Positions 25,008-33,013 of a DNA stretch of 64,000 bases are shown piece by piece. The notes under the pieces are model-generated. The model had not been told where the DNA came from and did not search any database. It saw nothing but the letters and a program-made list of their open reading frames with translations. Within the stretch, counting starts at the first letter, position 1. Each line of letters starts with the position of its first letter. Both the position numbers and the translations under genes were made by a program. Source of the DNA: Lachnospiraceae bacterium (GTDB taxonomy: Bacteria; Bacillota; Clostridia; Lachnospirales; Lachnospiraceae); contig CAJTBO010000007.1 of the NCBI GenBank assembly GCA_910573755.1, positions 113,863 through 177,862 of the forward strand. The letters are read 5' to 3'.

Positions 25008-26099
25008 TCAACCGGGGGGCGGACCGTTATGGCTGCTCAGAGGAAAGGTCAGCAGCATTTTTGTTCCCTTCCCGTATTCGGACTGTGCCGAAAGGGAGAT
25101 GCCGAGCCTGCCGCAGAGTTTTTTACATAAATACAGTCCCATGCCGGTGGCTTTTTCATGATCCCGTCCGTTGCTGCCGGTAAAGCCTTTTTCAAAGATC
25201 CGGGGAAGGTCTTCGGCGGGAATGCCGGTTCCGTTGTCCTCCAGGATCAGGGTTATGTTGTTTTTGCCGCGGTGTGTCTCAAAACGAAGGACGGGGGTGT
25301 CGCCCCGGTATTTCACACTGTTTAATATCAGCTGGTTCAGGATAAAAGAGATCCATTTTTTATCGGTAAATACCTGATCGCCGCACAAAACCTCCGCCCG
25401 CACCTGATGCCGGATAAGTAACAGGTGTTCTTTTTCCAGCACTTCATAAACAACCTCCTTCAGATCGGTTTTCCGTATCAGATAGTCTTTATAGACCTGT
25501 TCGGAACGGGCGTGATAGAGGATGAGATCCACATAGTTTTCGATCCTGCCGTTTTCCAGACTGATTTTGCGGAGCACTTCGGAGATAGCAGGCGTTATGG
25601 AATCGCCGGAATCGGATAACAGACGTTTTGAACTGCCGGAGGAATCATCGGCGGCAGTCTTTCTGATGTTTTCGCTCAGCAGAGTGATGGCGGTGATAGG
25701 GGTTTTGATCTCATGCACCCAGCTTTCCAGATAGTCCCGGTAGTCCTGCTGCGCATCCTCCAGCGCGTGGATCTTTTCGATCACGGCTTTATTGGATCTG
25801 CGGAGCATATCCCGGTAAAGCTTATCCTCCAGCAGACAGGAAGCCGGCAGAACCTCGCCCAGCAGATAGGGCTTGTCCATATGGTTCAGTATGTCGGCGG
25901 CTTTCCGGAAATAATGCCTGCGCTGCAGATAAAAGGAAAAAAGAAAGAGGGAAAGGATCATAAGCCAGACGATGCAGATCAGCGTGATATTTGCGCCTGC
26001 ATAGCCTGTGATATGTAAAAAGCCGGCGAGCAGGGACATGCACGTAAGGTGCAGCAAAAGCAGGAGAGATCTGTCTTTTAAAAATGCGGAAAGTTTCAT
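25008..26099 (-). CDS. BceS-like intramembrane-sensing histidine kinase
   Basis: A 363-residue kinase with two close membrane helices (residues ~11-33 and ~37-58) joined by almost no external loop, the hallmark of BceS-type kinases that cannot sense a ligand alone and depend on the BceAB transporter. The H-box is ESWVHEIKTPITAI (His near residue 130), the N-box is LILNQLILNSVKY, and the ATP lid has DNGTGIPAEDLPRIFEKGFTG and TGMGLYLCKKL. The start overlaps the regulator stop (ATGA). Its transporter is 4.5 kb downstream on the same strand. Confidence 0.9.
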   Translation of the reverse strand: MKLSAFLKDRSLLLLLHLTCMSLLAGFLHITGYAGANITLICIVWLMILSLFLFSFYLQRRHYFRKAADILNHMDKPYLLGEVLPASCLLEDKLYRDMLRRSNKAVIEKIHALEDAQQDYRDYLESWVHEIKTPITAITLLSENIRKTAADDSSGSSKRLLSDSGDSITPAISEVLRKISLENGRIENYVDLILYHARSEQVYKDYLIRKTDLKEVVYEVLEKEHLLLIRHQVRAEVLCGDQVFTDKKWISFILNQLILNSVKYRGDTPVLRFETHRGKNNITLILEDNGTGIPAEDLPRIFEKGFTGSNGRDHEKATGMGLYLCKKLCGRLGISLSAQSEYGKGTKMLLTFPLSSHNGPPPG

Positions 26100-26773
26100 A
26101 TGCGGTACCCCATGCCTCTCTTAGTCTCGATAAAATCATCAAGTCCTGCGGATCTGAGTTTTTCCCGGAGCCTTGTGATGTGGACGCTCAGGGTGTTGTC
26201 ATCTAAAAAGATATGGTTTTCCCAGAGATATTCCACCAGATCAGCCCTTGCGACGAAGTTTCCCGCGTGTAAAAACAGAAGGTGCAGGATCTTCATCTCC
26301 GTTTTGGTCAGGTCAAGGGAATGCCCCTGATAAAGCAGGCGGCATGCCCCGGGCTCCAGCGCCGCATTTTTGTGGGTGAGCGGGGCGTCTTTTCGGAAAG
26401 GGACATTTTTGGCGGAGCGTTTTAACACCGCGCCGATGCGGGCGAGCAGGAGGGCAGGCTGAAAGGGTTTGGTGATATAGTCGTCGGCACCCTTTAAAAA
26501 ACCCGTCAGTTCGTCCAGGGAATCTGTGCGGCCGGTCAGGAAAATGACAGGGGTGTCAGTCCGGGCGCGGATCTGCATACAGAGGTCAAAACCGGAGCAG
26601 CCCGGCAGGTTGATGTCCATAAGGACCAGATCCGCTTTTTCAAGGACCGCGGTCCGGACGGCGTCCTGCCAGACATCCGGCACGGCCGCCTGATACCCGG
26701 CGTTTTCCAGCAGCAGTTTTATTTCCTCCCTCAGAAGGAGGTCGTCTTCTATCAGTAAAATTTTACAGGGCAT
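26096..26773 (-). CDS. BceR-like OmpR-family response regulator
   Basis: A 225-residue regulator with receiver domain (IEDDLLLREE, Asp near residue 53 in DLVLMDINLPG, switch residues in FLTGR, Lys in ADDYITKPF) and a winged-helix C-terminus (LTKTEMKILHLLF ... DDNTLSVHITRLREKL). It most likely binds the direct repeat in front of the bceAB-like genes. It begins 54 bases after the bile salt hydrolase stop, on the same strand, so read-through from that gene may contribute to its expression. Confidence 0.92.
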   Translation of the reverse strand: MPCKILLIEDDLLLREEIKLLLENAGYQAAVPDVWQDAVRTAVLEKADLVLMDINLPGCSGFDLCMQIRARTDTPVIFLTGRTDSLDELTGFLKGADDYITKPFQPALLLARIGAVLKRSAKNVPFRKDAPLTHKNAALEPGACRLLYQGHSLDLTKTEMKILHLLFLHAGNFVARADLVEYLWENHIFLDDNTLSVHITRLREKLRSAGLDDFIETKRGMGYRI

Positions 26774-26827
26774 GTCATGTTCTCCTTTTGTTTTCGCTCC
26801 GGTATCCGGAATCGTCTGTTTTCCTGT

Positions 26828-27802
26828 TCAGTTCAGATACCGGATCTGCTGGGTATCGATCAGTTCATGAATACATAAGGTTTTCCGGCATTTTTCCCGT
26901 CCGGTCATGCGGATGGCGGTGATCTGGCTGTTGTTGTAGGTTTTATAATAGTAGATGCCTCTGGTGGTATTCATACAGCAGGAATAGGTGGTAAGGTCGT
27001 CCAGCCCGTCCTTTGTCAGCGACGTTCCCCTTACAACAGAGACGGAATCCAGAATATGGAAAAACTGGGTGACGGAACTTTCCTCGTTTTCCTCACAGAC
27101 GGAGTTGAATTTTGTGAAGGATGCCTTCACAAACCGGGAGGTCGGGGAGGAGTCCCCGGGCAGGCCGATGGCGCCCATGCCCATGCCGTACTGCTGCAGG
27201 TTCAGTTTGTCGGAGAATCTGTTTTCCGGACAGCAGGGCGTCAGGTTCATATAGTTATTGAGGTTTGCCAGATGATAGCCGAAGGGCGGATTGTTGGTCA
27301 AAATACCGACAGGATTGTCATAAATTTTCAGGCCGCCCTCCATCTGTTCCAGAATGATACATTCCGTTTCATCGCTGATCATCCAGTGCAGTTGTGCAAC
27401 GGGAAGATCAGGCGTCAGAGGGATATCCGTAATATTCAGGCGGGAGAGGATCTCCCGGAGTTCCGCAACCGAAGCGTAAAGCCCCAGAAAGTACGGGAAC
27501 AGTTCATAGGGGCACAGATTGAATTTATCCTTCTCTCCGGGATTGAAATGGGCGTTCCGGGGAAAGTACAGGCCCGCGATGGACAGCCCCTTTTCATTGG
27601 TTGCCTCCGCGTAGAGCGGATAGTTGTCCTTCACGGACGCCATGCCGATCATGGCGTATTTTGTGTGGATCGTAGAACCGTTTTTCAGCGCAAAGCAGTA
27701 ATTTCTCGGTGTGATGACAACCTTTTCGTCGAACCGGTATTCCAGATCGAGATTCCGCCCGAAATAGTGGTCTTTTGTTTTGAAATCAATGCAGGTACAC
27801 AT
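26828..27802 (-). CDS. bsh: Choloylglycine hydrolase family enzyme, probably bile salt hydrolase
   Basis: A 324-residue N-terminal-nucleophile hydrolase. The start is ATG 27802 (ribosome site AAAGGAA), giving M-C-T-C so that Met removal exposes the catalytic Cys2. Other active-site residues of the family are in place: Arg16 and Asp19 (FGRNLDLEYRF), Asn near 80 (ATNEKGLSIAGL), Asn-Asn in LTNNPPF (~171) and Arg near 224 (PTSRFVKAS). GLPGDSSPTSR is characteristic of gut bile salt hydrolases rather than penicillin V acylases. It would cleave glycine or taurine from conjugated bile acids in the cytoplasm. Its position just upstream of a Bce-type stress system is suggestive of an envelope-stress link but unproven. 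Confidence 0.85.
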   Translation of the reverse strand: MCTCIDFKTKDHYFGRNLDLEYRFDEKVVITPRNYCFALKNGSTIHTKYAMIGMASVKDNYPLYAEATNEKGLSIAGLYFPRNAHFNPGEKDKFNLCPYELFPYFLGLYASVAELREILSRLNITDIPLTPDLPVAQLHWMISDETECIILEQMEGGLKIYDNPVGILTNNPPFGYHLANLNNYMNLTPCCPENRFSDKLNLQQYGMGMGAIGLPGDSSPTSRFVKASFTKFNSVCEENEESSVTQFFHILDSVSVVRGTSLTKDGLDDLTTYSCCMNTTRGIYYYKTYNNSQITAIRMTGREKCRKTLCIHELIDTQQIRYLN

Positions 27803-27837
27803 AAAGAATTCCTTTCCTGACAGATGTTTTCGCGGTA

Positions 27838-27890
27838 TGCCTGCGTTTGCCGCAGGCAAGCAGGCGGCTTTCCGCCTTTCTATTATTATA
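27838..27890 (-). promoter_or_regulatory. bsh promoter -10 and two-hairpin leader
   Basis: A minus-strand TATAAT (27890-27885) without a good -35 precedes a ~75-base leader. The leader contains two perfect short hairpins: AGGCGG/CCGCCT (27862-27877) and TGCCTGCG/CGCAGGCA (27838-27858). They lie between promoter and ribosome site and may affect mRNA stability or initiation. Confidence 0.45.
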
Positions 27891-28073
27891 TACAATTTTG
27901 AGGAACTGTAGATAGTTAAATTTCAGATTTTTGAATTGTGCGTAATATGTAAAAGCATATAGCTTTTTGTGAGGGCGGTACCAAAGGGGTGTGTGAGGCC
28001 GGGAATATCATTTGGGTCTTTGGGGAAAAGTTCCGGACGGGGCGTTTGCAGTAGGTATGCCGATATTTTTTTA

Positions 28074-28102
28074 TTGCGGAAAACGGGATCGGATGTTATA
28101 AT
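28074..28102 (+). promoter_or_regulatory. Promoter upstream of the chemoreceptor gene
   Basis: TTGCGG (28074-28079), 17 bases, TATAAT (28097-28102). It gives a ~230-base leader before the chemoreceptor start at 28338. A lone GCCGATAT at 28059-28066 resembles a sigma-28 -10, but no TAAA box sits at the right distance upstream. Confidence 0.65.
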
Positions 28103-28153
28103 TAACAGCAAGAAAAGCAGGCGGCGGGTTGGCGAAAATGAGAGAAACGGCTA

Positions 28154-28300
28154 AGAACCCCGGGGATAAAGTTTTACCGGGATTCTGGGTCTGGAGGGGT
28201 TCATCGGATTGGTTGGTGGGTTCTTTTTTTTGGCGTTTTTTGATACCGCCGGCCAAATGTCGTTTGAGGATAACCCGACATGCTCATTTTCGCAGCCGGC
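28154..28300 (+). ncRNA. Structured 5' leader with mutually exclusive pairings before the chemoreceptor gene
   Basis: GAACCCC (28155-28161) can pair with GGGGTTC (28196-28202), enclosing a second stem CCCGG/CCGGG. The same strand can instead pair, as AGAACCC (28154-28160), with GGGTTCT (28218-28224), which runs straight into a T8 tract (28224-28231). This looks like a terminator/antiterminator choice. Downstream, GCCGGC copies (28249 and 28295 regions) can enclose ATGTCG/CGACAT. I find no match to the c-di-GMP-I or -II, TPP or SAM riboswitch cores I know. There is no good coding frame here, so the 440-base gap appears to be regulatory. A new leader-RNA class or chance pairing are both possible. 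Confidence 0.35.
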
Positions 28301-28337
28301 GCTTACGGACAACAGAATACAAAAGGAGATCGGAGAT

Positions 28338-30026
28338 ATGGTTAACTACATACGAAATCTGAACATCAGACTGAAACTTTACGTTCTTATAGGAGTCGCG
28401 CTGCTTGGTCTGCTGATCATCGGCGGTATGTCATTTATTCTTATGGGCCGCTTGAACAGTGTGGCAAGCGATATTTCAACAAGCTGGCTTCCCAGCGTCG
28501 ATATGGCAAGGGATATGAGCGCTACGCTTTCCAATATCCGTCTGAATGAACTGGGGTATCTTACCGCGATTTCAGAAGAGGTGGAAAAATCCAGCCTTCA
28601 GTATCTTCAAAGCGAGAAGGAAGATATGGATGCCCTTCTGGCGGAATACGGGGAAATGATCGATGAAGAGGAAATGGATTTTTATGATAATGCGATGAAT
28701 TTCTGGAAGCAGTACGATCAGGCGGATGAAGAGATGATGGCGTTGGCGGAGCAGGGCAGCACGGAGGAGGCGCGCGCCATTCTGGAAGGCGAATGTGTAG
28801 ATCTTTACAACGCTTTAAACGGCGCGTTTAATGATATTATCGTCTATAATACGGAAGGCAGTGAAGACGCTACGGAGGAAAGTTTTTTCATATATAAGAT
28901 TGCCGTCATTATTATGCTGGCGGTTATCATTGCCACGATCCTTGTGGGGGTCTACTTCTCGTTTGTGGTGGTGCGCCTGATCAAGATGCCGGTTTCCGAA
29001 ATCGCGGATGCTGCCGTAAAAATGGCGGAAGGCGATCTGGATGTGAAGATTTCCTATACATCCGGGGATGAACTGGGTGTGCTCGCCGTGCAGGTGGGCA
29101 GGCTGATCAGTAAGCTTCGGGCGATCATAGATGATGAGAATAAATTCCTTGCCAGGATGGCAGAGGGTGATTTTACGGTGGATTCTGTCTGCGAAGAAGA
29201 ATATACGGGCGCCTTTGCGCCGCTTTTGGTCTCTTTCCGGGGCATTGCGGAAAGACTCAATGATACGATGCAGCAGATCAGCCGGAGTTCCGCCCAGGTT
29301 GCAAGCGGAGCGGAACAGTTATCCGAGGGTTCCCAGGATCTGGCTCAGGGTGCGACGGAGCAGGCAAGTTCCGTGCAGGAGCTCGCCGCTACCATGGATA
29401 TGATCTCCGACAAGGTAAACCAGAACGCAGCCAATGCGCGTCATGCCAACGAGGCGGCAGGCCGTATCAGCACGGAAATGGGCGAGAGCAACGAAAAAAT
29501 GCAGCAGATGATACAGGCGATGAATGATATCAGTACCGGTTCCAAAGAGATCGGCAAGATTATCGAGACGATGGAAGACATTGTCTCCCAGACCAATATC
29601 CTTGCGCTTAACGCCGCTGTAGAAGCCGCCCGCGCAGGCAGTGCCGGAAAGGGATTTGCAGTGGTAGCCGAGGAAGTCCGCAAGCTGGCGAATAAAAGTG
29701 CGGAGGCTTCCAAAAACATCTCCGTTCTGATCGCAAATTCCCTGAGAGTAGTGGAAAACGGAACGAAGATCGTCGATGATACGGCGCAGTCTCTGCTGCA
29801 GGCAATGAATGACGTGAACGAAATGGCGGATGTTATCGGACAGATCTCGGAGGCCAGCAGCGATCAGGCTGAGTCCGTCTCCCAGATCATGATAGGGATC
29901 GATCAGATTTCCGGCGTTGTACAGACAAACTCGGCGACAGCGGAGGAAAGCGCGGCTGCAAGCGAGGAGTTGTCCAGCCAGTCACAGCTTATGAGAGGAC
30001 TGGTGGAACGGTTTAAGCTGAAATAA
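28338..30026 (+). CDS. Methyl-accepting chemotaxis protein
   Basis: A 562-residue chemoreceptor: membrane helix 1 (residues ~14-37), a four-helix-bundle type external sensor (4HB_MCP, ~38-180), helix 2 (~182-210), HAMP (~211-265) and a long signalling coiled coil with the conserved hairpin tip (QTNILALNAAVEAARAG then GKGFAVVAEEVRKLA). There is no C-terminal CheR-docking pentapeptide. The start is ATG 28338 behind AAAGGAG; an in-frame ATG at 28209 lies inside the structured leader and lacks a ribosome site. It implies motility, supported by the sigma-28 promoter at 59441. A terminator follows directly, so it is monocistronic. Confidence 0.93.
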   Translation: MVNYIRNLNIRLKLYVLIGVALLGLLIIGGMSFILMGRLNSVASDISTSWLPSVDMARDMSATLSNIRLNELGYLTAISEEVEKSSLQYLQSEKEDMDALLAEYGEMIDEEEMDFYDNAMNFWKQYDQADEEMMALAEQGSTEEARAILEGECVDLYNALNGAFNDIIVYNTEGSEDATEESFFIYKIAVIIMLAVIIATILVGVYFSFVVVRLIKMPVSEIADAAVKMAEGDLDVKISYTSGDELGVLAVQVGRLISKLRAIIDDENKFLARMAEGDFTVDSVCEEEYTGAFAPLLVSFRGIAERLNDTMQQISRSSAQVASGAEQLSEGSQDLAQGATEQASSVQELAATMDMISDKVNQNAANARHANEAAGRISTEMGESNEKMQQMIQAMNDISTGSKEIGKIIETMEDIVSQTNILALNAAVEAARAGSAGKGFAVVAEEVRKLANKSAEASKNISVLIANSLRVVENGTKIVDDTAQSLLQAMNDVNEMADVIGQISEASSDQAESVSQIMIGIDQISGVVQTNSATAEESAAASEELSSQSQLMRGLVERFKLK

Positions 30027-30038
30027 AGAGTAACACAA

Positions 30039-30065
30039 AAAAAGGGCTTCCTGCGAGCCCTTTTT
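30039..30065 (+). terminator. Intrinsic terminator after the chemoreceptor gene
   Basis: Perfect 10-bp stem AAAAAGGGCT / AGCCCTTTTT with a 7-base loop, ending in a U-rich run. Confidence 0.88.
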
Positions 30066-30201
30066 CCTGTGGCGGTATGTTCGGTACGCACATGTTCTTA
30101 CAGGTGAAAGTACCTGATACACAGGGCATAGAAGGGAAAGCGAGACAGTTTGGCTAAAGCCTGAGCTGTCATGGAAAAACCGGTTATCCGGACGGGAACG
30201 C

Positions 30202-30230
30202 TTGCCCGGAAAGTGAAAATAGTGTATAGT
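30202..30230 (+). promoter_or_regulatory. Promoter of the TPR lipoprotein gene
   Basis: TTGCCC (30202-30207), 17 bases, TATAGT (30225-30230), 45 bases before ATG 30275. Between the preceding terminator and this promoter, GACAG (30144) and CTGTC (30066-offset at 30166-30170) enclose GGC-TAAA-GCC; I see no gene there. Confidence 0.6.
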
Positions 30231-30274
30231 TTTTAGAGATACTTGCGGATGAAGTTTTGTGAATGGTATAACGA

Positions 30275-31321
30275 ATGAGAAAAATGAAAAGGACAGCACT
30301 GGCTGCTGTTTTATGCGCGGCGGTGCTTAGCAGCTGCGGTATCGGGGAAAAGAACAGCAATATCAGCGAAGGAATGACGGCGATCGAGGAACTTCGCTAT
30401 GAGGATGCCCTCGCCTGCTTCGAGAAAGCGCTGGTATCCGGCGAGGATAAGCAGCTGATCCTCAGGGGACAGGGACTGGCGAATCTGGGGCTGACGAAGT
30501 ACGAAGAGGCGGTCACCGCTCTGGAAAACTGTCTTTCCTCCGGAAGCTGCGTACCGGATGAACTGGATTATGACGTAAATTATTATCTTGCAACGGCTTA
30601 CTATAAGGCGGGGCGGCCGGAGGATGCGAAACAGGTTTATGACGCGATCCTGGCGCTGAGGAGCGATGCCAGGGATGCCTATTTTATGCGGGGTATCGTG
30701 CAGCTTCGGATGGGGAATTATGAACTGGCGAAGCCGGACTTTGATAAGGCGATAGAACTTGCGCCCGATGATTATGACCAGCTTGTGGAAATCTATAAGG
30801 TGATGGATGAGACGGGCTATCAGGAGATGGGGGCGGCTTATCTGGAGGCGGCGGTTCAAAACGCGCCCAAGACGATGGGCAATTACGACAAGGGGCGGAT
30901 CTATTTTTATCTGGGGGATTTTGAGTCGGCACGGAATTATCTGGAGCAGGCAAGGGACGCCGGGGATGCCCAGGCGACTTACTATCTGGGGAAGACCTGG
31001 GAAAATCTGGGAGAGTATAATTATGCGGCGAGCGTGTATCTTTCCTATCTGCAGGATCAGGGAGAGAGCGCGCTGATCTACAACCAGCTTGCCCTGTGTT
31101 ATATGCAGCTTGAGGATTATACGTCGGCGCTTTCAGCGCTGCAGTCCGGTCTGGCGCTGGAGGATACGGCGCTGAAACAGACGCTGTCCTTTAATCAGGT
31201 CGTGCTGTATGAAAAGCAGGGTGATTTTAAACAGGCGGCAGCGCTGATGGGCAAATATGTGCAGGATTATCCGGACGATGCGGCGGCGGTCCGGGAGTAT
31301 GAGTTTTTGCGGTCGAGGTGA
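30275..31321 (+). CDS. Tetratricopeptide-repeat lipoprotein
   Basis: A 348-residue exported lipoprotein: signal peptide with lipobox LSSC (Cys near residue 21), then some eight TPR units through to the end (for example ALACFEKALVSGEDKQLILR, AYFMRGIVQLRMGNYELAKP, ALIYNQLALCYMQLEDYTSA). TPRs make protein-protein contacts; anchored outside the membrane it could act as a scaffold for wall enzymes or secretion, but nothing specific is visible. There are two possible starts (30275 and 30284) with weak ribosome sites. It precedes pyrF by 165 bases without an obvious terminator. Confidence 0.85.
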   Translation: MRKMKRTALAAVLCAAVLSSCGIGEKNSNISEGMTAIEELRYEDALACFEKALVSGEDKQLILRGQGLANLGLTKYEEAVTALENCLSSGSCVPDELDYDVNYYLATAYYKAGRPEDAKQVYDAILALRSDARDAYFMRGIVQLRMGNYELAKPDFDKAIELAPDDYDQLVEIYKVMDETGYQEMGAAYLEAAVQNAPKTMGNYDKGRIYFYLGDFESARNYLEQARDAGDAQATYYLGKTWENLGEYNYAASVYLSYLQDQGESALIYNQLALCYMQLEDYTSALSALQSGLALEDTALKQTLSFNQVVLYEKQGDFKQAAALMGKYVQDYPDDAAAVREYEFLRSR

Positions 31322-31486
31322 CGATGCCGGACTGAAAAGTATGGTTTTTATAGTTGGCATAGCAGAACATGCCGGGGAAAAGGGAGTCCGTATGCCGGAG
31401 GGTGAGACTGCGGAAGGCGCCGGTCAAATGCAGAGTTTGGAAATATTATAATGATATAGAAGGCGGCAAAAGGAGGGAGAAGACAA

Positions 31487-32413
31487 ATGATAAATAAGCT
31501 GGTGGAAAAAATACAGAAAACGGGGGCTCCGGTTGTAGCGGGACTCGATCCTATGCTGAGTTATATTCCGGAGGAGGTTTTGACAAAAGCCTTTTCCGAA
31601 TTCGGGGAAACGCCGGAGGGAGCTGCGGAAGCGATCTGGCAGTTCAATAAGGAGATCATAGATAACATATGTGATCTGATTCCGGCAGTAAAGCCTCAGA
31701 TCGCCATGTATGAGCAGTTTGGCGTGGAAGGGCTGAAGGCGTTTCAGAAAACGGTGCAATATTGCAGGGAAAAGGATCTGGTGGTGATCGGGGATGTCAA
31801 AAGAGGGGATATCGGTTCCACCTCTGCGGCTTACGCGGCGGCGCATCTTGGAAAGGTGACGGTGGGAAAGAACAGTTTTTCCGCGTTTAACGAGGACTTT
31901 GCCACGGTGAATCCCTATCTTGGCTCTGACGGGGTAAAGCCCTTTATCAAGGTATGCCAGGAGGAGAAGAAGGGAATTTTTGTACTGGTGAAAACATCAA
32001 ATCCCAGCAGCGGTGAGTTTCAGGACAGACTGATCGACGGCAGGCCGCTCTATGAACATGTGGGCGAGAAGGTAGCTCAGTGGGGCGAAGAATGCATGGG
32101 CGATTCCTACAGTTATGTCGGCGCAGTAGTGGGGGCAACTTATCCCGAGATGGGAAAGATCCTCAGGAAGATCATGCCGAAAGCCTATATCCTTGTGCCG
32201 GGCTACGGGGCGCAGGGCGGTAAAGGGGCGGATCTGGTTCCGTTCTTCAACGAGGACGGGTTAGGAGCGATCGTGAATTCTTCCAGAGGCATTATTGCCG
32301 CATGGCAGCAGGAAAAATACGGAAAGTTCGGCGCGGAACATTTCGGGGAGGCGTCAAGGGCGGCTGTGCTGGATATGAAGGAGGATATTGCACAGGCGCT
32401 TGAAAGCAGGTAA
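31487..32413 (+). CDS. pyrF: Orotidine 5'-phosphate decarboxylase (type 2)
   Basis: A 308-residue OMP decarboxylase, last step to UMP. It belongs to the long (group 2) branch: GLDPMLSYIP at the start, KPQIAMYEQFG, and the catalytic D-x-K-x-x-D motif in VIGDVKRGDIGSTS (near residue 105), with a phosphate-binding VPGYGAQGGKG toward the end. A strong ribosome site (AGGAGGG) precedes ATG 31487. In many Lachnospiraceae pyrF is followed by pyrK, pyrD and pyrE. Here the next 6.9 kb is a degraded mobile region and only pyrE reappears at 39334. Confidence 0.95.
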   Translation: MINKLVEKIQKTGAPVVAGLDPMLSYIPEEVLTKAFSEFGETPEGAAEAIWQFNKEIIDNICDLIPAVKPQIAMYEQFGVEGLKAFQKTVQYCREKDLVVIGDVKRGDIGSTSAAYAAAHLGKVTVGKNSFSAFNEDFATVNPYLGSDGVKPFIKVCQEEKKGIFVLVKTSNPSSGEFQDRLIDGRPLYEHVGEKVAQWGEECMGDSYSYVGAVVGATYPEMGKILRKIMPKAYILVPGYGAQGGKGADLVPFFNEDGLGAIVNSSRGIIAAWQQEKYGKFGAEHFGEASRAAVLDMKEDIAQALESR

Positions 32414-32815
32414 CAGATAGAAGTTTTTGATAACTGTCAAAAAAGCAAAAGAACAAAGAGGACAAGTGGGAAGAAAGATACAAAGAAAAGCACAAAAGCG
32501 GGAAGAAAGCGTATACAAACGGTTACAGAATTATCAAAGAGAAAATACAGACAAGCAAATGAAACAGGTTTCAAAAAACAAGGACGAGGGGGCGCAAAGG
32601 GAATTTGCAGAAATACCGCCAGAGGAACAGCCCGACAATCTTACTTCTACTATTTAGCGGTTCTTGAAAAGTTAGGCAGGCCTGCGCCGCCCATTGATGA
32701 AGCGCGTTCCGGGTTGCCGCAAATATCCGAAAAGAACTATGCGTCATATTACAGCGTTGCAGCTTGGAGTAACGGAAAAATATGGAAGTGGAAAGCTGCG
32801 GAGAATAGTAAATAG
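32414..32815 (+). pseudogene. 133-codon open frame without start codon, contiguous with pyrF frame
   Basis: Directly after the pyrF stop the same frame stays open for 133 codons to TAG 32815 but has no credible start codon or ribosome site. The first part is Lys/Arg-rich; the last part looks protein-like (QSYFYYLAVLEKLGRPAPP and SGLPQISEKNYASYY). I do not recognise a family. It may be the 3' remnant of a gene cut by insertion of the element at the pyrF end, or chance openness in biased sequence. Confidence 0.3.
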
Positions 32816-32917
32816 TTCTAGTGCCGCCATCTCGACTAAGTAGGCTGTCTTATCAATCTTATTTTGCAAACAGGGCGTTAATCGCCCTGTAGTGTCGGTC
32901 TGAATGTTATCGTCCAT
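32744..32917 (-). CDS. Possible TnpW-like small transposon protein (degenerate)
   Basis: A 57-codon frame with an excellent ribosome site (TAAGGAGG, 6 bases before ATG). The N-terminal half resembles the small TnpW proteins that accompany serine-recombinase elements in Clostridia (polar lead, then GRL..., NKIDKTAYLVE, compared with the family's GR-x-T-Y-x-V pattern). The second half after AALELF does not fit the family and probably results from a deletion or insertion. If correct, it marks the left edge of an old integrative element. Confidence is low because the match is short and from memory. Confidence 0.35.
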   Translation of the reverse strand: MDDNIQTDTTGRLTPCLQNKIDKTAYLVEMAALELFTILRSFPLPYFSVTPSCNAVI

Positions 32918-33013
32918 TGTTCCTCCTTAATGGCAAAAAAATAGAACATATAGATTTCAGTTTCTATATGCTCTAACGCTGTTACTATATTTGATTTTGA
33001 TTGATACGATTGA

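Noticed and set aside
27056..27820. 254-codon plus-strand frame
   Set aside because: Opposite the bile salt hydrolase, which has all active-site residues.
28103..28337. c-di-GMP riboswitch before the chemoreceptor
   Set aside because: The conserved GEMM-I core and tetraloop-receptor elements, and the type II pseudoknot core, could not be found.
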